DNA of 64,000 nt from Cephalopachus bancanus (lineage: Eukaryota > Chordata > Mammalia > Primates > Tarsiidae): the NCBI GenBank assembly GCA_027257055.1, contig JAPVLO010000138.1, forward strand, positions 3,534,001-3,598,000. The letters run 5' to 3'. The position numbers and the translations under genes are program-made. The notes beneath the pieces were generated by a model, which saw only the letters and a list, made by a program, of their open reading frames with translations, did not search any database and was not told the DNA's origin. Each line of letters opens with the position of its first letter. The first letter of the stretch is position 1. Positions 34,311 through 45,996 of this stretch are shown here, piece by piece.

Positions 34311-35856
34311 ATGTAGGTACTGGTGAAATCCTTTTTTATTTTAATTTGTATTTAATGTTATGTTACCTTTAAGAATTTTAATATGATAGAAACCTGAAAT
34401 ATTAACTAGAGAAGGCAAATAATTGACAAATATATTTTATCATAGAAAGAACCTATGAAGCTTTGGGGAAACAAATTAATTCTTACCTTTAAATAAATAG
34501 CTATCACATGGTAGGTAGTATATTACCAGAATAACTTTCTAAAACATAATTTCTTTTTACCTAAAACTTTTAAAGCCAATCATTTTTCAAGACTGTTTCA
34601 GAAATACTTTACCATTTGACAAGATTATAATAACCAAAATCATCAGTTGCAGTCTGTTATTGCATTATGTACAAGACACTTGAAGAAGTACTGAAAAATA
34701 TCTTTTTAAATGTTCTCCTGGAATAATTAGCTCACCCTCCTTAACATTTTACCTATCGTTGTCTCAAATAGAAATAAGAAAATAGAAATATACATAACGA
34801 GGTGATTTAAGACTCTTGAAATATATTCAACAATTATCTCTGAGAGGTAAATTAATATGGTCTATTTTTCAAATTAGCCCCTAAGGCAGATTAAAATGAG
34901 CAATGAAAATATTGCATATTTAAGTCTAAACTGAATAGGAAAGTACACTGGATAGGAAAAGCACAGATTCTAATTGTGTATCAACTTAAGACACATTTGC
35001 TTACTTACCAAATTACAGATAATTTTCTCCTAGTTACACCTAAATGGACAGGCATTGTGTATATAATTCCCAAATGGGGGAGAGAGTCACTAGAAATGAC
35101 TTTACTGGAATATTATTTCTTAATAATATGCCTCCTCCTGACTCCTGATATATTAAGAAATAATATACTCAGTGAACTTGGAATTTTTTTTTACTTTCAG
35201 ATGAATAACATAGGCTATAAAAATGTTATTAAACTTACCTGGGAGGAACAAATGATATACTTTCTCCTATAATTTATAAAGCAATAATATGCCTATGGAC
35301 CATTCTAAAGTTCAGTTATTGATATGGACAGTTAGTATCTCTATCTCTTCGATTGACTAGAACAATAGAGTGGCAAACCAAATCAAGGATAACTAAAATA
35401 AACAGATTTATCTGTCACAGTGATTTTATTTACATAAATTTGTCCCCTGACTGTTGCTTTTGGAAAATTGTTTTGCATGTCCAGGTAAGAAACCCTACAA
35501 ATCAGCCTAATTATTTCATTTAAATAAAATAAAAAAGGCACATTCTCTTTTCCCATCTATGAGAGGAAAATGGTCTTCCCCTTAGTCAACAGTTACCTAT
35601 TATTTGTACTAAACTGGAGACATCTTTGTGATCATTCTGTCTCAGAGCACCCATTTTTGTAGTCAAATGCATATACTGTACACCTGTGACTTATTAACTG
35701 TTAAATACTATTTCCAATACTGAGCGTGATAAAAGAAAGAGCTATGGTTACCCTGAGAACATATTCTCAAATATCAGAATGAGCTTTAAATAAACTATCA
35801 AAACATATTGCTCTTTGTTATAATCTGTGTAAACAGGCACTTGATTGACCAAATAG
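34311..35856. other. No gene; contains a 16-bp perfect inverted repeat
   Basis: AT-rich sequence up to the provirus. Inverted repeat arms lie at 35110-35125 and 35151-35166. The 98-codon frame at 34976-35272 overlaps it and has no recognisable domain. Confidence 0.4.
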
Positions 35857-36777
35857 TGTGGGGGTCTTGTCCCTGTAGGGATTGGGAGTCTCTGGCGGTG
35901 TGACGGCGTCAGCGATTTAAACTGGAGGGATAGATATAAAGAGAAAGAAAGGGGGAGAAAGAAAGAGACTGGAATCTTGTCTAGTGTAGAAGTTGTTTCT
36001 TGAACATTATCTCAGGGCTTTTATCCCCAAACTCTGTAAAGTTATCATCATGGGAACTCCTATTGTTATGGTTATACGAAAGGTAGCATGTTCCTTTCAC
36101 ATGACCAGGTCTAGGTGTACACAGTCTCAAGCAGATGCATTTTTTAAACATGAAGAAAAACATGAAGTTTTTATCCAGTTTTTATGTACCCTTAATTGTT
36201 TATAGCTATATAACATCATTTAATGCTTATATCCGAAACCAACATAATGATATATTGTCTTTTACTATTCTATGTTAATTTAAACTAGTTTTTATGAAAC
36301 AGTTGTTGTTATAGTTACACTCTCCTAGTACCAGCAAACCTAATTCAAACTTTACTGGTCCCCCCGAATCAAACTGAACTAACCACACTTTTATAATAAA
36401 ATGATTGTTAAAATTTTTTAATCTACGTAAACTATTTTTTAAAACCTATATCTATAAATTTTAAAAATCATATCAAGAGCACCTGTGACTTGTACTAAGG
36501 CTCCTCAATGTGACTCAAAGTTAAACTTAAATTGTTTAAAAGCAAAAACCATAAACCGTGGAAAATGGGAACAATAGACTCCCAGGTTTAGCTGGGTATG
36601 TATTGGTCTCAGAGTTTTCCATTAGAGTCAGCAGGAGTCTTTCTTGGTTGCTTGTGCCAATGGAAAAGGAGGAAGAGAATGGGGTCAACAGCTCCTGAAT
36701 ACATCCTAGTGGTCTCGGGGTCAATGGCCCTTCCTGATCCCTAACGCTCAGTGGGCCTCTGTGGCTGGCTCCCAACA
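35857..36777 (-). repeat. 3' LTR of the provirus
   Basis: 921 bases starting TGTTGGGAGCC right after a polypurine tract (minus strand AAAATAGGGGGCGA) and ending CCCCCACA. 36316-36777 aligns to the surviving 5' LTR piece with about 48 differences in 462 positions by hand count (about 10%). A TATAAAAG-like element lies near 36390 on the minus strand. Confidence 0.85.
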
Positions 36778-36798
36778 TCGCCCCCTATTTTATTTTTT
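36778..36798 (-). promoter_or_regulatory. Polypurine tract of the provirus
   Basis: On the minus strand an A/G-rich run ending AGGGGGCGA immediately precedes the 3' LTR start. This is the position of the plus-strand DNA primer in retroviruses. Confidence 0.7.
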
Positions 36799-36836
36799 AG
36801 CACGGAACCATGGAATTCCATGTTGAGTTGAGATAT

Positions 36837-37119
36837 ATATTTTTTTTGAGTTGGAGTCTCACTCGGTCGCCCAGATTGGAGTGCAGTGGCCGCTCCCGGC
36901 CACCACAGCCTCACCTGCTGGGCTCCGGTGATCCTTCCACCTCAGCCTTCCTAGTAGCCGGAATTACAGGCATGCGCTACCACGCCTGGCTGATTTTTTG
37001 ATTTATTGTAGAGATGAGGTCTTGCTGCCCAGGCGGGTCTTGAACCCGCAGGATCAGGCAATCCACTCACCTCAGCCTCCCAAAGGCACAGAATTACAGG
37101 CTGAGCCACCAAGACCGGC
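36837..37119 (-). mobile_element. Alu, derived family, inserted in the provirus
   Basis: Full antisense Alu with the hairpin block (GCCGCTCCCGGCCACC). TGAGATAT occurs at 36829-36836 and 37120-37127 as target duplication. It sits between env and the 3' LTR, so it postdates the provirus. Confidence 0.94.
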
Positions 37120-37127
37120 TGAGATAT

Positions 37128-37735
37128 GTTTTTTTTAAACACTCTGAAGATGATTGGAAGTAGACAAAAGAATCACTGTTCTACAGATTTTTGTGTTAAT
37201 GAGTATAGACATTAACAATTTTTGATTAATGAATGAAGAAAAATTATTAATTATACAATGGGCCAATTTGGTAGACCAGAATTGCTTTTCAGCAATCGTC
37301 AGGTTTAGGACTTTTTGAAGTAATTTAGTAAAGTCTATACTCAAGTCCGAATGATTCCAAATTTCAAGAATATGATTTTTAATCTTGTCTCATATGTGGA
37401 CAGATTTATTTATCTCTAAAGGAGTGAGGCAAAGTCATTTAAACTCAGAGTGCCATCAAAGAGCCAAGCTAATTTTTAAGTTTATAAGTTTTTGTCTTAT
37501 AGTTAGAACCACTTTTTCTAAAGCATTAACTCTGTCTTTTAACTTTTGATTAATATTTTTTGGGGTAGCTAAGGCTATAGAGACATTTTTAGATAACTGA
37601 TCAGTAAAAGTAGCCGTGTGAACTCCCTGAGCTAGAGCTACAGTTGAAACTGTTACCGAAGTAGTAATAGCTACTAGGGCTGTAATTCCCAAAACAAAAG
37701 TAACTAGAGATCTTTTTTGTCTTTTTTTAAAAGAG
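37128..37735 (-). pseudogene. Retroviral env transmembrane subunit fossil
   Basis: From about 37725 downward on the minus strand I read a lysine/arginine-rich, furin-like cleavage motif. A hydrophobic, alanine/valine/threonine-rich fusion-peptide-like stretch follows, then a heptad region of about 45 residues (open to 37456). After a stop and frame change, an ectodomain segment (about 37410-37330, with KIKNHI and IWNHSDLS) completes the part that resembles the N-terminal half of betaretroviral envelope transmembrane proteins. The membrane anchor and tail are not recognisable. Stops, shifts and a downstream Alu make it non-functional. In the live family this subunit anchors the envelope and drives membrane fusion. 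Confidence 0.75.
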
Positions 37736-37820
37736 AGTTAATTTTATATAATGTTTGTAGATCATATTTATCATATCAACGAGATGACAGCTATATTGGA
37801 ACCATTAAGTATGAGGGTTA

Positions 37821-38136
37821 GCCGGGCTCAGTGGCTCAGTCTATAATCCTGCGCCTTGGGAGGCTGAGATGAGTAAATTGCCTGAACCAGTGGGTTCGAG
37901 ATTCGCCTGGGCAACTTGGTGAGACCTCATCTCTACAATACATCAAAAAAAAAACCCAAGATAAAACAAAACTAGCCGGGCGTGGTAGCACGCGCCTGTA
38001 GTTCCAGCTACTTGGAAGGCTGAGGCAGAAAGATCGCCAGAGCCCAGTGGGTGGAGGCTGCAGTGGCTGGGAGCGGCCACTGCACTCCAGTCTGGGCAAC
38101 AGAGTGAGACTCCAACTCAAAAAAAAAAAAAAAACC
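37821..38136 (+). mobile_element. Alu, derived family, inserted in env
   Basis: Sense Alu starting CCGGGCTCAGTGG with a long A tail; target duplications AAGTATGAGGGTTA (37807-37820) and AAGTATGGGGGTTA (38137-38150), one change. The linker holds an extra A-rich insertion (AAAAACCCAAGATAAAACAAAA). Confidence 0.94.
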
Positions 38137-38150
38137 AAGTATGGGGGTTA

Positions 38151-38777
38151 TTTAAAATTACAAAATCTTTATAAAAGGCATCAGTTAAATAATTTGTGAG
38201 AATACAATTTTGACAAGATATTGAATATACATTATTGTGGTGATTAATTTTTATAGTGTGATATTTCTATCATATAAGAAACACATATGGAGATTGTAAG
38301 CAAGCTCTTATTTTATAGGTATGAAATCCCCCAAGTAGTCGGTCTAAAGCAATGGGTTTTAGGGCAGCAAGTGCCCTCCATAAGTAAGGTTGAATAATTT
38401 GTTTATTTTTTATAAACAAATTGTTTATCAAAATTGTTATCATTTTTTACTAGGTATGGAATAGTCTATTTGAGATCCATAAACGCACTCTCTCCACTTT
38501 GGATATCTGGTGTCTTGTTGGATGAGCAATCAGTCTTTTTTGGTGTTATTAGGAGAGCAGATGAGTATACTAGATGGTTGCAAAGTTTTTGTGGCTAAGC
38601 TGGGATTAAATTTTTTAGGCATCAGCATTTTAATTTACCAATCTTTTCTATGATTGTTTTGAGTTGGATTGTTAGTGGTTAAAAACTTGAGAGAAGACAT
38701 TAAACAAGAAGCTTTATAATTATTAAAGGCTGAATTATCATAAAAGCAAATGGGAGGTGAGTAAGAGTGTTTTCATA
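38151..38777 (-). pseudogene. Env surface-subunit remnant and deletion junction
   Basis: Minus-strand sequence with scattered short open stretches, including a cysteine-pair region (ISCQNCILTNYL at about 38210-38180) of the kind found near the end of betaretroviral surface subunits. Many stops. Its far end at 38777/38778 is the breakpoint where sequence jumps directly into the middle of the 5' LTR. Confidence 0.5.
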
Positions 38778-39238
38778 TACACTCTCCTAATACCAGCAAA
38801 CCTAATTCAAACTTTACTGGCCCCCCTAAATCAAACTAAACTAGCCACACTTTTATAATAAAATGATTGTTAAAATTTTTTAATCTATATAAACTATTTT
38901 TAAAACCTATATCTATAAATTTTTAAAATCATATTTAAAAAACCTGTGACTTATACTAAGACTCCTCAATGTGACTCAAAGTTAAACTTAAATTGTTTAA
39001 AAACAAAAACCATAAACCGTAAAAAATGGGAACAATAGACTCCCAGGTTTAGCTGTGTATGTTTTGGTCTCAGAGTTTTCTATCAAAGCCAACAGGACCC
39101 TTTCCTGGTTGCTTGTGCCAATGAAAAAGGAGAGAGAAAATGGGGTCAACAACTCCCAAACACATCCTAGTGGCTGCAGGGTCAACAGCCCTTCCTGATC
39201 CCTAACACTCAGTGAGCCTCTGTGGCCGGCTCCCAACA
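38778..39238 (-). repeat. 5' LTR of the provirus, 3' half deleted
   Basis: 461 bases aligned to 36316-36777 of the 3' LTR. It begins TGTTGGGAGCCGGCC. The remaining about 460 bases of LTR, with the primer-binding site, are gone. Confidence 0.85.
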
Positions 39239-39244
39239 AAAGAG

Positions 39245-40169
39245 TGGTAGAAATAAAGCAGAGACATAGGAAAAAAAGAGTGGTTACATTAGAGTATTAA
39301 AAACCAGCACAAAATAATGTCCTTTTTGAAAGATGCTAATACATAGTCTTTTATTCTTAATCCACATATGTTTACCTCTGGAAGGAGGACGCTATAAAAG
39401 TCAACCTCATAGATACCACAATAAACAGACAGTCTGGAAAACAAAGTTTTGCAAACAAAGAGTGTTAGTAAAGAAATCAACAGGCTCAGAAATTGAAGCT
39501 GGCGTTGCTGGGGGCAGATCTGAAGCCCGTTGCCAGAGATGGCACGATCATAGTAGCATCAAACGAAGAGGTTCCTTGTGCCCATGAATGATGAAGAGGT
39601 GTCTGTCTCTTCTCCAGTTATGTCTTCTCCATCTTGATTATCCATTTGGGCAAGAAGTATTAACAGAATAAGGGAAGGAGCATAAACAACATCATGTTGG
39701 AAGTGGAAGAAAATTTTCTGAGTATTCTAAAATCTACACAACATTTTGAGGAGAACTTTTTCAATTGAATGCAAAATGAAAAAATATTATTACTCTTAGT
39801 TGTTACAGAGTCAAAATCTGTGTTATCGGGCCTATCCTTCATCATTAAAAGAAAAATGATCAAGAATAATCTTAGATGTCATCATGTATTACAAACAGAA
39901 ATACAAAATGAATCTTGTGTATCTTGCCCCTTTATGTGATTTAAATAGTTAATAACCTACACATCAAAATAGCCCATTGCTTTGTAATAAGGTTACACTC
40001 AATATAAACTAGAAGTACAGAAAAGATCATTATAAATACGTGTATATATTCATCTAGAATCTATCTACATAGCATTTATCTGAATGGTATTTGCTTGTAC
40101 CTCTCCTAATCAATTCGTCCATGTTTCTTTTTTGCTTTTACTTATATAAAATCAATACATTTTATGATT
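39245..40169. other. No feature recognised
   Basis: Provirus flank. The 84-codon frame at 39333-39587 has no domain. Confidence 0.35.
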
Positions 40170-40560
40170 ATGGCAAGAATAATTTTATTGAGGAATAATG
40201 TTCATACTTTAAAGAGCATAGATTTTAATTCTTCTGTTCAACAAGTTTTCATAAATGTGAAATCCAACATAACACTACCCCAGTCAAACTGTGTAACATT
40301 TAATTACCTTGGAAATTTCTCTATTTCCCCTGTCCAGTAAATCCTTCTACTCTACCCTTGCACATGACTATTCGTTTTCATTATTATAGACTGTTTGACA
40401 GTTTTAGAACTTTGTATAAAATCAATCATATAGTATGTGTGCTTTAGGTTCCGGGTTCTGTTGTTCAACATAATGTTGTGAGATTTATTCATTACATTGT
40501 ATATAGTAGTAGGTTGTGCTATCTTATTGCTGAGTATTGTATGAACTTATCATTGGCAAT
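40170..40560 (-). mobile_element. Ancient L1M 3' end
   Basis: Antisense old L1 3' UTR: TTTTATTGAGGAATAATGTTCATAC, then CCCAGTCAAACTGTGTAACATTT, CTTTGTATAAAATCAATCATATAGTATGTG and CAACATAATGTTGTGAGATTTATTC. Confidence 0.75.
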
Positions 40561-41096
40561 AATTTGAATACGATTTTTTTAGAGTGTTTCTCCCCAGTGG
40601 AACTTAACATATAACGAGGAGACCTTAGTTTTAGTCCTACTGTTATCATTCATTAATTGACAAAATTATGTGTCTCTATATCAAGTTAGAACTAACCCTC
40701 CTCTGTCCAATTAAAGAGTAGTTCTAGACAATCTCTGAACCTATTTCAACTCATGTATTTTGTTATTTCTAGTTTATGATTATGTATCAGTTAAGTATCT
40801 GATTGAGAAATATCTCTAAATTAATAGCAAATTTATTCATCTTATGTCAATGAGGGTCATCTTCAACTGAATTGCAATAAAAAAATGCTTTCTTAGGTTA
40901 GTTTTTCAAAATTTCTCTAAAAGAAGTGGAATATATGGTATGTTCATTAGAATAACTCTGAAATTTTTCTCTCACTACTTTGTTGTAGTATTCTTAGTTT
41001 TCGCTAAACCAAATCTTGGTTAAATTAAAATATACTCCATCTATGTCTGTTAACATTTTCAATATCTTTTAATTATACATTTCTAATGTTACCTTT
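40561..41096. other. No feature recognised
   Basis: AT-rich spacer. Confidence 0.35.
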
Positions 41097-41110
41097 TCCA
41101 TAAACTTTTT

Positions 41111-41395
41111 TTTTTTTTTTTTTAGTTGGAGTCTCACTCTGTTGCCCAGACTGGAGTGCAGTGGCCGCTCCCGGCCACCGCAGCCTCGACCTGCTGGGCT
41201 CCGGCGATCCTTCCGCCTCAGCCTTCCGAGTAGTCGGAATTACAGGCATGTGCTACCACGCCAGGCTGATTTTTTGACTTATTGCAGAGATGAGGTCTCG
41301 CTGCCCAGGTGGGTCTTGGACCCACAGGCTCAGGCAATCCACTCACCTCAGTCTCCTAAAGGCGCGGGATTACAGGCTGAGCCACCGTGCCTGGC
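41111..41395 (-). mobile_element. Alu, derived family
   Basis: Antisense full-length copy with the hairpin block at about 41160-41177. TCCATAAACTTTTT at 41097-41110 and 41396-41409 is an exact 14-bp target duplication. Confidence 0.96.
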
Positions 41396-41409
41396 TCCAT
41401 AAACTTTTT

Positions 41410-42225
41410 GCCACCACTCAAGTCAAGAGTGAGTGAAGCTCTCCAACCTTTGCAATAATATTGCATTCTTTTTATCATTATTACCTTATTTTAATCATTC
41501 ATTCATTCAGGCACTAATGAATACATTGAGCCTTGATTAGTGCAAGGGATACAGTAATGAGTCAAAAAAGACAAAGTCTCAATCATCATAAGCTTTCCTA
41601 CCAACGTGGCAACCATGAAGCAATTTTCAGAGCGATTGCTCTGAGACAAAAAATTATCGATGCCATAATACTGCCATACTAGGGAGATCTGAACTAGTGT
41701 GGGGTGGATCAGGAGATCTTGTGAGATTGTGATGTTGAAATTGACGTCTAGGATAAGAGTTAACCTTGTGAAGGTGTGTGTCTGTGTACTGGTATGCATG
41801 CATATTAGCATGTTAGTGTGTGTGTGGGCATGTGTGTATATATATTTGTGCCAGGGATAATGGAGGTAGGGGATAGAGGTAGAGTGGCTTGCTTTCCTGC
41901 ATATTCAACTATATTAGAAGGGAACATAACACAGTTTAGAAACTCACTGGAATTTTGAAAAGCAAGGATGAGAAATTGTGAGACAAGTCCACAATAGGTG
42001 GGCAAGTTCAAGACCTTGTCAAACATTACAGACTGTTTTTAGGGTTTTGCTTTTTACCCAATGAGCTATTCATAGAACTTTAAACAGAGATGGAAACTGA
42101 TCAAACATGTAGCTTAGAAGAGAGTTTTGAACTGAATGTGCACATTTGAAGTTATTGGTTGATAGACGACAAAGGAAATTTTATTTGTTGCTGAAAGAAT
42201 CCAACTCAAAAATAAATAAAGAAAG
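41410..42225. other. No feature recognised
   Basis: GT/TATG-rich patch at 41770-41850; the 102-codon minus-strand frame at 41503-41811 is not recognisable. Confidence 0.35.
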
Positions 42226-42254
42226 AATAAAAATAAATAAATAAATAAATAAAA
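42226..42254. repeat. (AAAT)n microsatellite
   Basis: About seven AAAT units after related imperfect AAATAAAG repeats. Confidence 0.85.
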
Positions 42255-42459
42255 AGAGGTGTCTGAGGAGAGGGTTAGGAAGGAGAAGAGGTGCCAATTC
42301 TGAGACTTCAGGATCTCCGAAAATAACCTTTCCACATTTAAATGTATTGCCATTATGTATTGTACATAGCTATAGAGATATTTCAGTGCCTTCTCTTAAA
42401 TCTTAACACCACATGACATTAAAAATGACAAAAGTACAGTATTGAGTTAAAATTAAGGC

Positions 42460-42640
42460 ATTGTTTTCTTCTAGCTATGTGACCAGGAGCAATTTGCTTA
42501 ATTCCTATGATGTTATGTTTCTTCTTCCTTAAAATGCATATAATGATAGTTCTTTAATGGAGTCTTAAGAACTCGATGATTCTTATGGAGACCCAATAGA
42601 ACAATGCTAAGCACATTATATGCACCTAATACATAATAGT
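42460..42640 (+). repeat. MIR SINE fragment
   Basis: TTCTAGCTATGTGACCAGGAGCAATTTGCTTAATTCC matches the MIR core; later AACAATGCTAAGCACATTATATG fits its 3' part. Confidence 0.65.
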
Positions 42641-42659
42641 TTCTTTTGTTTACCAATAT

Positions 42660-43975
42660 TTTAAAACACACAACACATAGCATATGTCTTAAAAGTAAAT
42701 ATTCAATAAATACATGTTTATTGAATGAGACTAACAGAGGAATAACAGGAAGGAATAGCAGAGGACGAAGCCATAAACAAAAACAATGAATACAAAGTGG
42801 TTATAAAACTTATAAAATTAGTGTATGGATTCAATACTTTTTGAAACGTTTAATAAAAACATGCTATTCATAAACTTGTGGTCCATGTTTATACAACCTT
42901 GGTCACTTCCCTTGTTCCTGCTGAGTCAAAAATTAAGTGTCTGAGATTTTACCCAGTTTGCAGAGTAATATGTAAGCCTGCTACAATTTTGTACATATAC
43001 TGACAAAGGAACATAAAATCCTGGGTCAAGCATAGAGAATTTATTACTCAGAGAAAAAAGCAGTAACTGGGGCAAAAATTTGCAGCAGTTCCTCACTTCC
43101 ACATTCCCAGAAGGCTCTGGCAGGAGGGCCAAGTGTTTTAGTGCCACAGGAGAAAACTCTACAAAAAGAGGACTGTGAACTTCTATATGGCTGCTGCCAC
43201 ACCCGTCCTTTCTCCTCTCCAGAGAAGTAGACAACTACTTGCCTTCCAATGTCTCCATGGTGGGGAAGGTTACTTACCTTCCCAGGATATCCCAGAGTCC
43301 CTATCTTTAGGGAAACACTTTTTCTAGCTTCTGAGGCATGTTTATTGTGCCAATATGTCTTTGCTCCAAAGGTCCAGAGCACATAGTCATAGGAGAAATC
43401 CATGGAGAATTATCACCCAAGTTCTTTGGCTAGAGGAGTCTCAGGCATTAACTGTATTCTTCTTGTGCTTGGAAAGTTGTGGTTGCTATTACAGTCACTT
43501 TGTTCCCCAGGTACACTCTTTTTACTTGCCTTCCCAAAGTAGAAGGGTAATTCCTCTTTTGTACTTGCCAGTGTGGATTGATGGGAGCTGCAGTGTCTAC
43601 CTGTGAGCCTGTGGACACACACATGTTCTGGCTGCCTTAGCAAAAACACACCTCAGAAATGTGGCAAATGTTGACACAATAAGAAACATAAAAGTGAAGT
43701 AGTCATCAGATCCAAATTTTGCCCTTTCCTTTCAAGGTGGACTCTATCTCAAGTTAGTGGTTTCCCCCATGACTTCTCAGAAAACATCTTTAGTGACTGT
43801 GTAGCCACCGGTGTTTCTCAAGAAAGTAGAATCTTGTATTATAGTTTTTTCCTTCCCTGTCTCACTTCCACTGTCTGTTTCTCTTTTTTAAATCTCTACC
43901 TCCTTCTTCCAATAAAGCATTGATTTTTGCCTTGGGCTCTGTTTCTTCGGGAAACCAGCCTGACATATTAACATA
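42660..43975. repeat. Probable old LTR-like repeat, family unassigned
   Basis: 42985-43975 ends in CTCTGTTTCTTCGGGAAACCAGCCTGACA, a closing pattern typical of old mammalian LTRs or MER-type repeats. Two overlapping minus-strand frames of 102 and 119 codons (42926-43403) share the same bases and show no domain. Confidence 0.3.
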
Positions 43976-44246
43976 CTGGAGTTTTTCCTGTGTTTATGTT
44001 TATAAACATCCCTTCTGTAGGAAATTGAAAATGTATGTGAAGCAAAATAAAGGCAAATACTAATGCAGCCATTCGTTTAATATACACGTTGCCAATTTTA
44101 GTCATATAAGTAATTACCAATGAAATAAAATGCTTCTATATTCACATCTTTGCTTTAGATTTCCCTGGACCGAATACATGCCTAGATACTCTCAAGCCTA
44201 GATATTCACAGGCTCAGAGGATGGTCGTATAATCTTGGTATTTTTT

Positions 44247-44718
44247 TCTTTATTTTGAAGATGTGGGGTACAATTCACGGTTAAGTATACAATTGTTCGT
44301 TATGCAGGTACCCTTGATGAGGTATGTCCCTTCCTCCCCTGGCAGTTTCCCTCGACTGCCCATCCCGCCCTCCCTCCCCTGGAAGTTTCCCACTACTGCC
44401 AATCCCTTTCTTAATAGGTTTATGAGAATTGTTCAAGGTCTACTTATGAGTGAGAGCATATGGTACTCTGTTCTTTGTTTCTGTGATAGATCACTGAGTA
44501 TGATCGACTCTACATGCATCTAAGTTGATGGAAGTCCATATGTTTGTCATTCTTTATGGCTGCAGAATACTCCATTGTGTATATGTATCAAATTTGTTTT
44601 ATCCAGTCCTGTTTCGATGGGTAGCATAGTTGGTTCCGTGCTTTTGCTATTGTGAATAGAGCTGCAACAAACATGCATGTGCAGGTATCATTTTAGTAGA
44701 ATGACTTGAGTTCCTCCA
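44247..44718 (-). mobile_element. 5'-truncated L1
   Basis: Antisense L1 3' end: AAGATGTGGGGTACAATTCACGG tail side, duplicated CCCTCCCCTGG/CAGTTTCCC blocks in the 3' UTR, then ORF2 C-terminus (GCAGAATACTCCATTGTGTATATG) up to about 44718. GGTATTTTTT at 44237 and GGTATTATTTTT at 44719 suggest an imperfect target duplication. Confidence 0.85.
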
Positions 44719-44730
44719 GGTATTATTTTT

Positions 44731-45830
44731 AAAATCAGCTCTCTATGCTTTTCATATTCCCATTATCCCACTGCTACATAATGTTCTTGTGCACCATGCT
44801 AATTGAAACATGAGGGATAATGAATTAACCCACCAGCTTTCTAAAGAAAAGGTTTATTTTGAGAAACAAATCCCATTTCACTACAAAACTTTCAGTGCCA
44901 AGAGTTAGAAGTCATTTTATACCTACAGATATTTTAGGTAGAGGGAGTCATTTACTTCTTAAATCAAATCACATAGGCAGCATCCTACTTTGTCTATTTC
45001 TGGGATCATCTCTTGGAATGAAACCACTCAGAAAATTTAAAATGAGCAATTGTTGTACTTTTGGTAGTCTTAATATTGATTTCTCTTTGAATGCTAACTT
45101 AATGTAGACATAGTAATTCCTAAAACCGTTATTGGTGTTTTTACCACTTCCTTTAAACAATATTTATTATGTATAGAGAAATCATTTATTTTTCTCATTC
45201 AACTATCACCCTGTATATACTGCCATCACTATAATAGCAATGGAAACATCTGTATATGTATTAATCTTAAGTGTTTGTTCATTGGCCCCAAGAGTTGAGG
45301 TAGGCCAATATAATATGCTTTATTGCACATATTCTATAAACAGGTAACAGATAACCAGGGAAGAAAGTTCAAATGAGAAAATAAATTATTAGAGAATGTC
45401 TATATAAAATAGGTGATTGCTTAATGAAATAAAATTAATAACATAGCATATTAGTAAAGAAGCAGTAATTATTTCTAGGGATAGTCTGGCCAAGATAATG
45501 TCATATGTTCAGCAAACTTGTTTTCTCTTTCTGTATTCACCAAAAAAAACCAAATATAATTTTCCAAGCAATTTTAATTATTCTTGAACTAGGTGACAGA
45601 TTTCTGGGCAGTGGAGTATTTGGCATAAGTGAAGACTTGATTTTCAGCTTTGATCATAAAATGATTTCATTGATCATTCCCTTTTTCTCTCTTTCATCTT
45701 TGTAGCAGTTTTTGAAAAACTTTAGATAAAAGAGGCATAAAATGACATACGTCTTATTTCTCATATACCCCTTAAAGGATAACTTCCCAGAAGAGCCAGG
45801 CCATCTACATCAGACTGTGATGCTTTAAAA
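44731..45830. other. No feature recognised
   Basis: About 1.1 kb, AT-rich, no gene or assignable repeat. Confidence 0.35.
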
Positions 45831-45840
45831 AGAAATATTC

Positions 45841-45996
45841 TAGCCTGGCGTGGTAGCGCGCACCTGTACTTCCAGCTACTTGGAAGGCTGAGGTGGAAGG
45901 ATCGCCGGAACCCAGCAGGTCAAGGCTGCGGTGGCCGGGAGTGGCCACTGTACTCCAGTCTGGGTGACAGAGTGAGACTCCAACTCAAAAAAAAAA
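45841..45996 (+). mobile_element. Free right-arm Alu, derived family
   Basis: Only the right monomer is present, starting exactly at the arm boundary (TAGCCTGGCGTGGTAGCGCG) and ending CCAACTC plus A tail. AGAAATATTC (45831-45840) and AGGAATATTC (45997-46006) are near-perfect target duplications, so it inserted as a right arm and was not later trimmed. Confidence 0.9.

Larger units (their letters stand above)
35857..39238 (-). mobile_element. Endogenous betaretrovirus-like provirus, internally deleted
   Basis: Two direct LTR copies in the minus orientation enclose a short internal region. The element begins TGTTGGGAGCC (39238 downward) and ends CCCCCACA (35857). AAATAG (35851-35856) and AAAGAG (39239-39244) fit a 6-bp target duplication with one change. 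Inside are, in order, a truncated 5' LTR, env surface-end remnant, env transmembrane remnant, a polypurine tract and the 3' LTR. gag, protease, pol, primer-binding site and most of the surface subunit are missing. Two Alus interrupt it. It is a non-functional relic. Confidence 0.85.

Noticed and set aside
38778..39238. APOBEC-type hypermutation of the 5' LTR
   Set aside because: Many differences between LTRs are transitions, but in both directions and without a clear strand or dinucleotide bias by eye; ordinary divergence explains them.
36536..39239. A duplicated 80-codon minus-strand protein (36536-36778 and 38997-39239)
   Set aside because: The paired frames are the two LTR copies of one provirus, not a duplicated gene.
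42926..43403. Two overlapping minus-strand frames (102 and 119 codons) as a gene
   Set aside because: Same bases in two frames, no domain, and the region looks like an old repeat.
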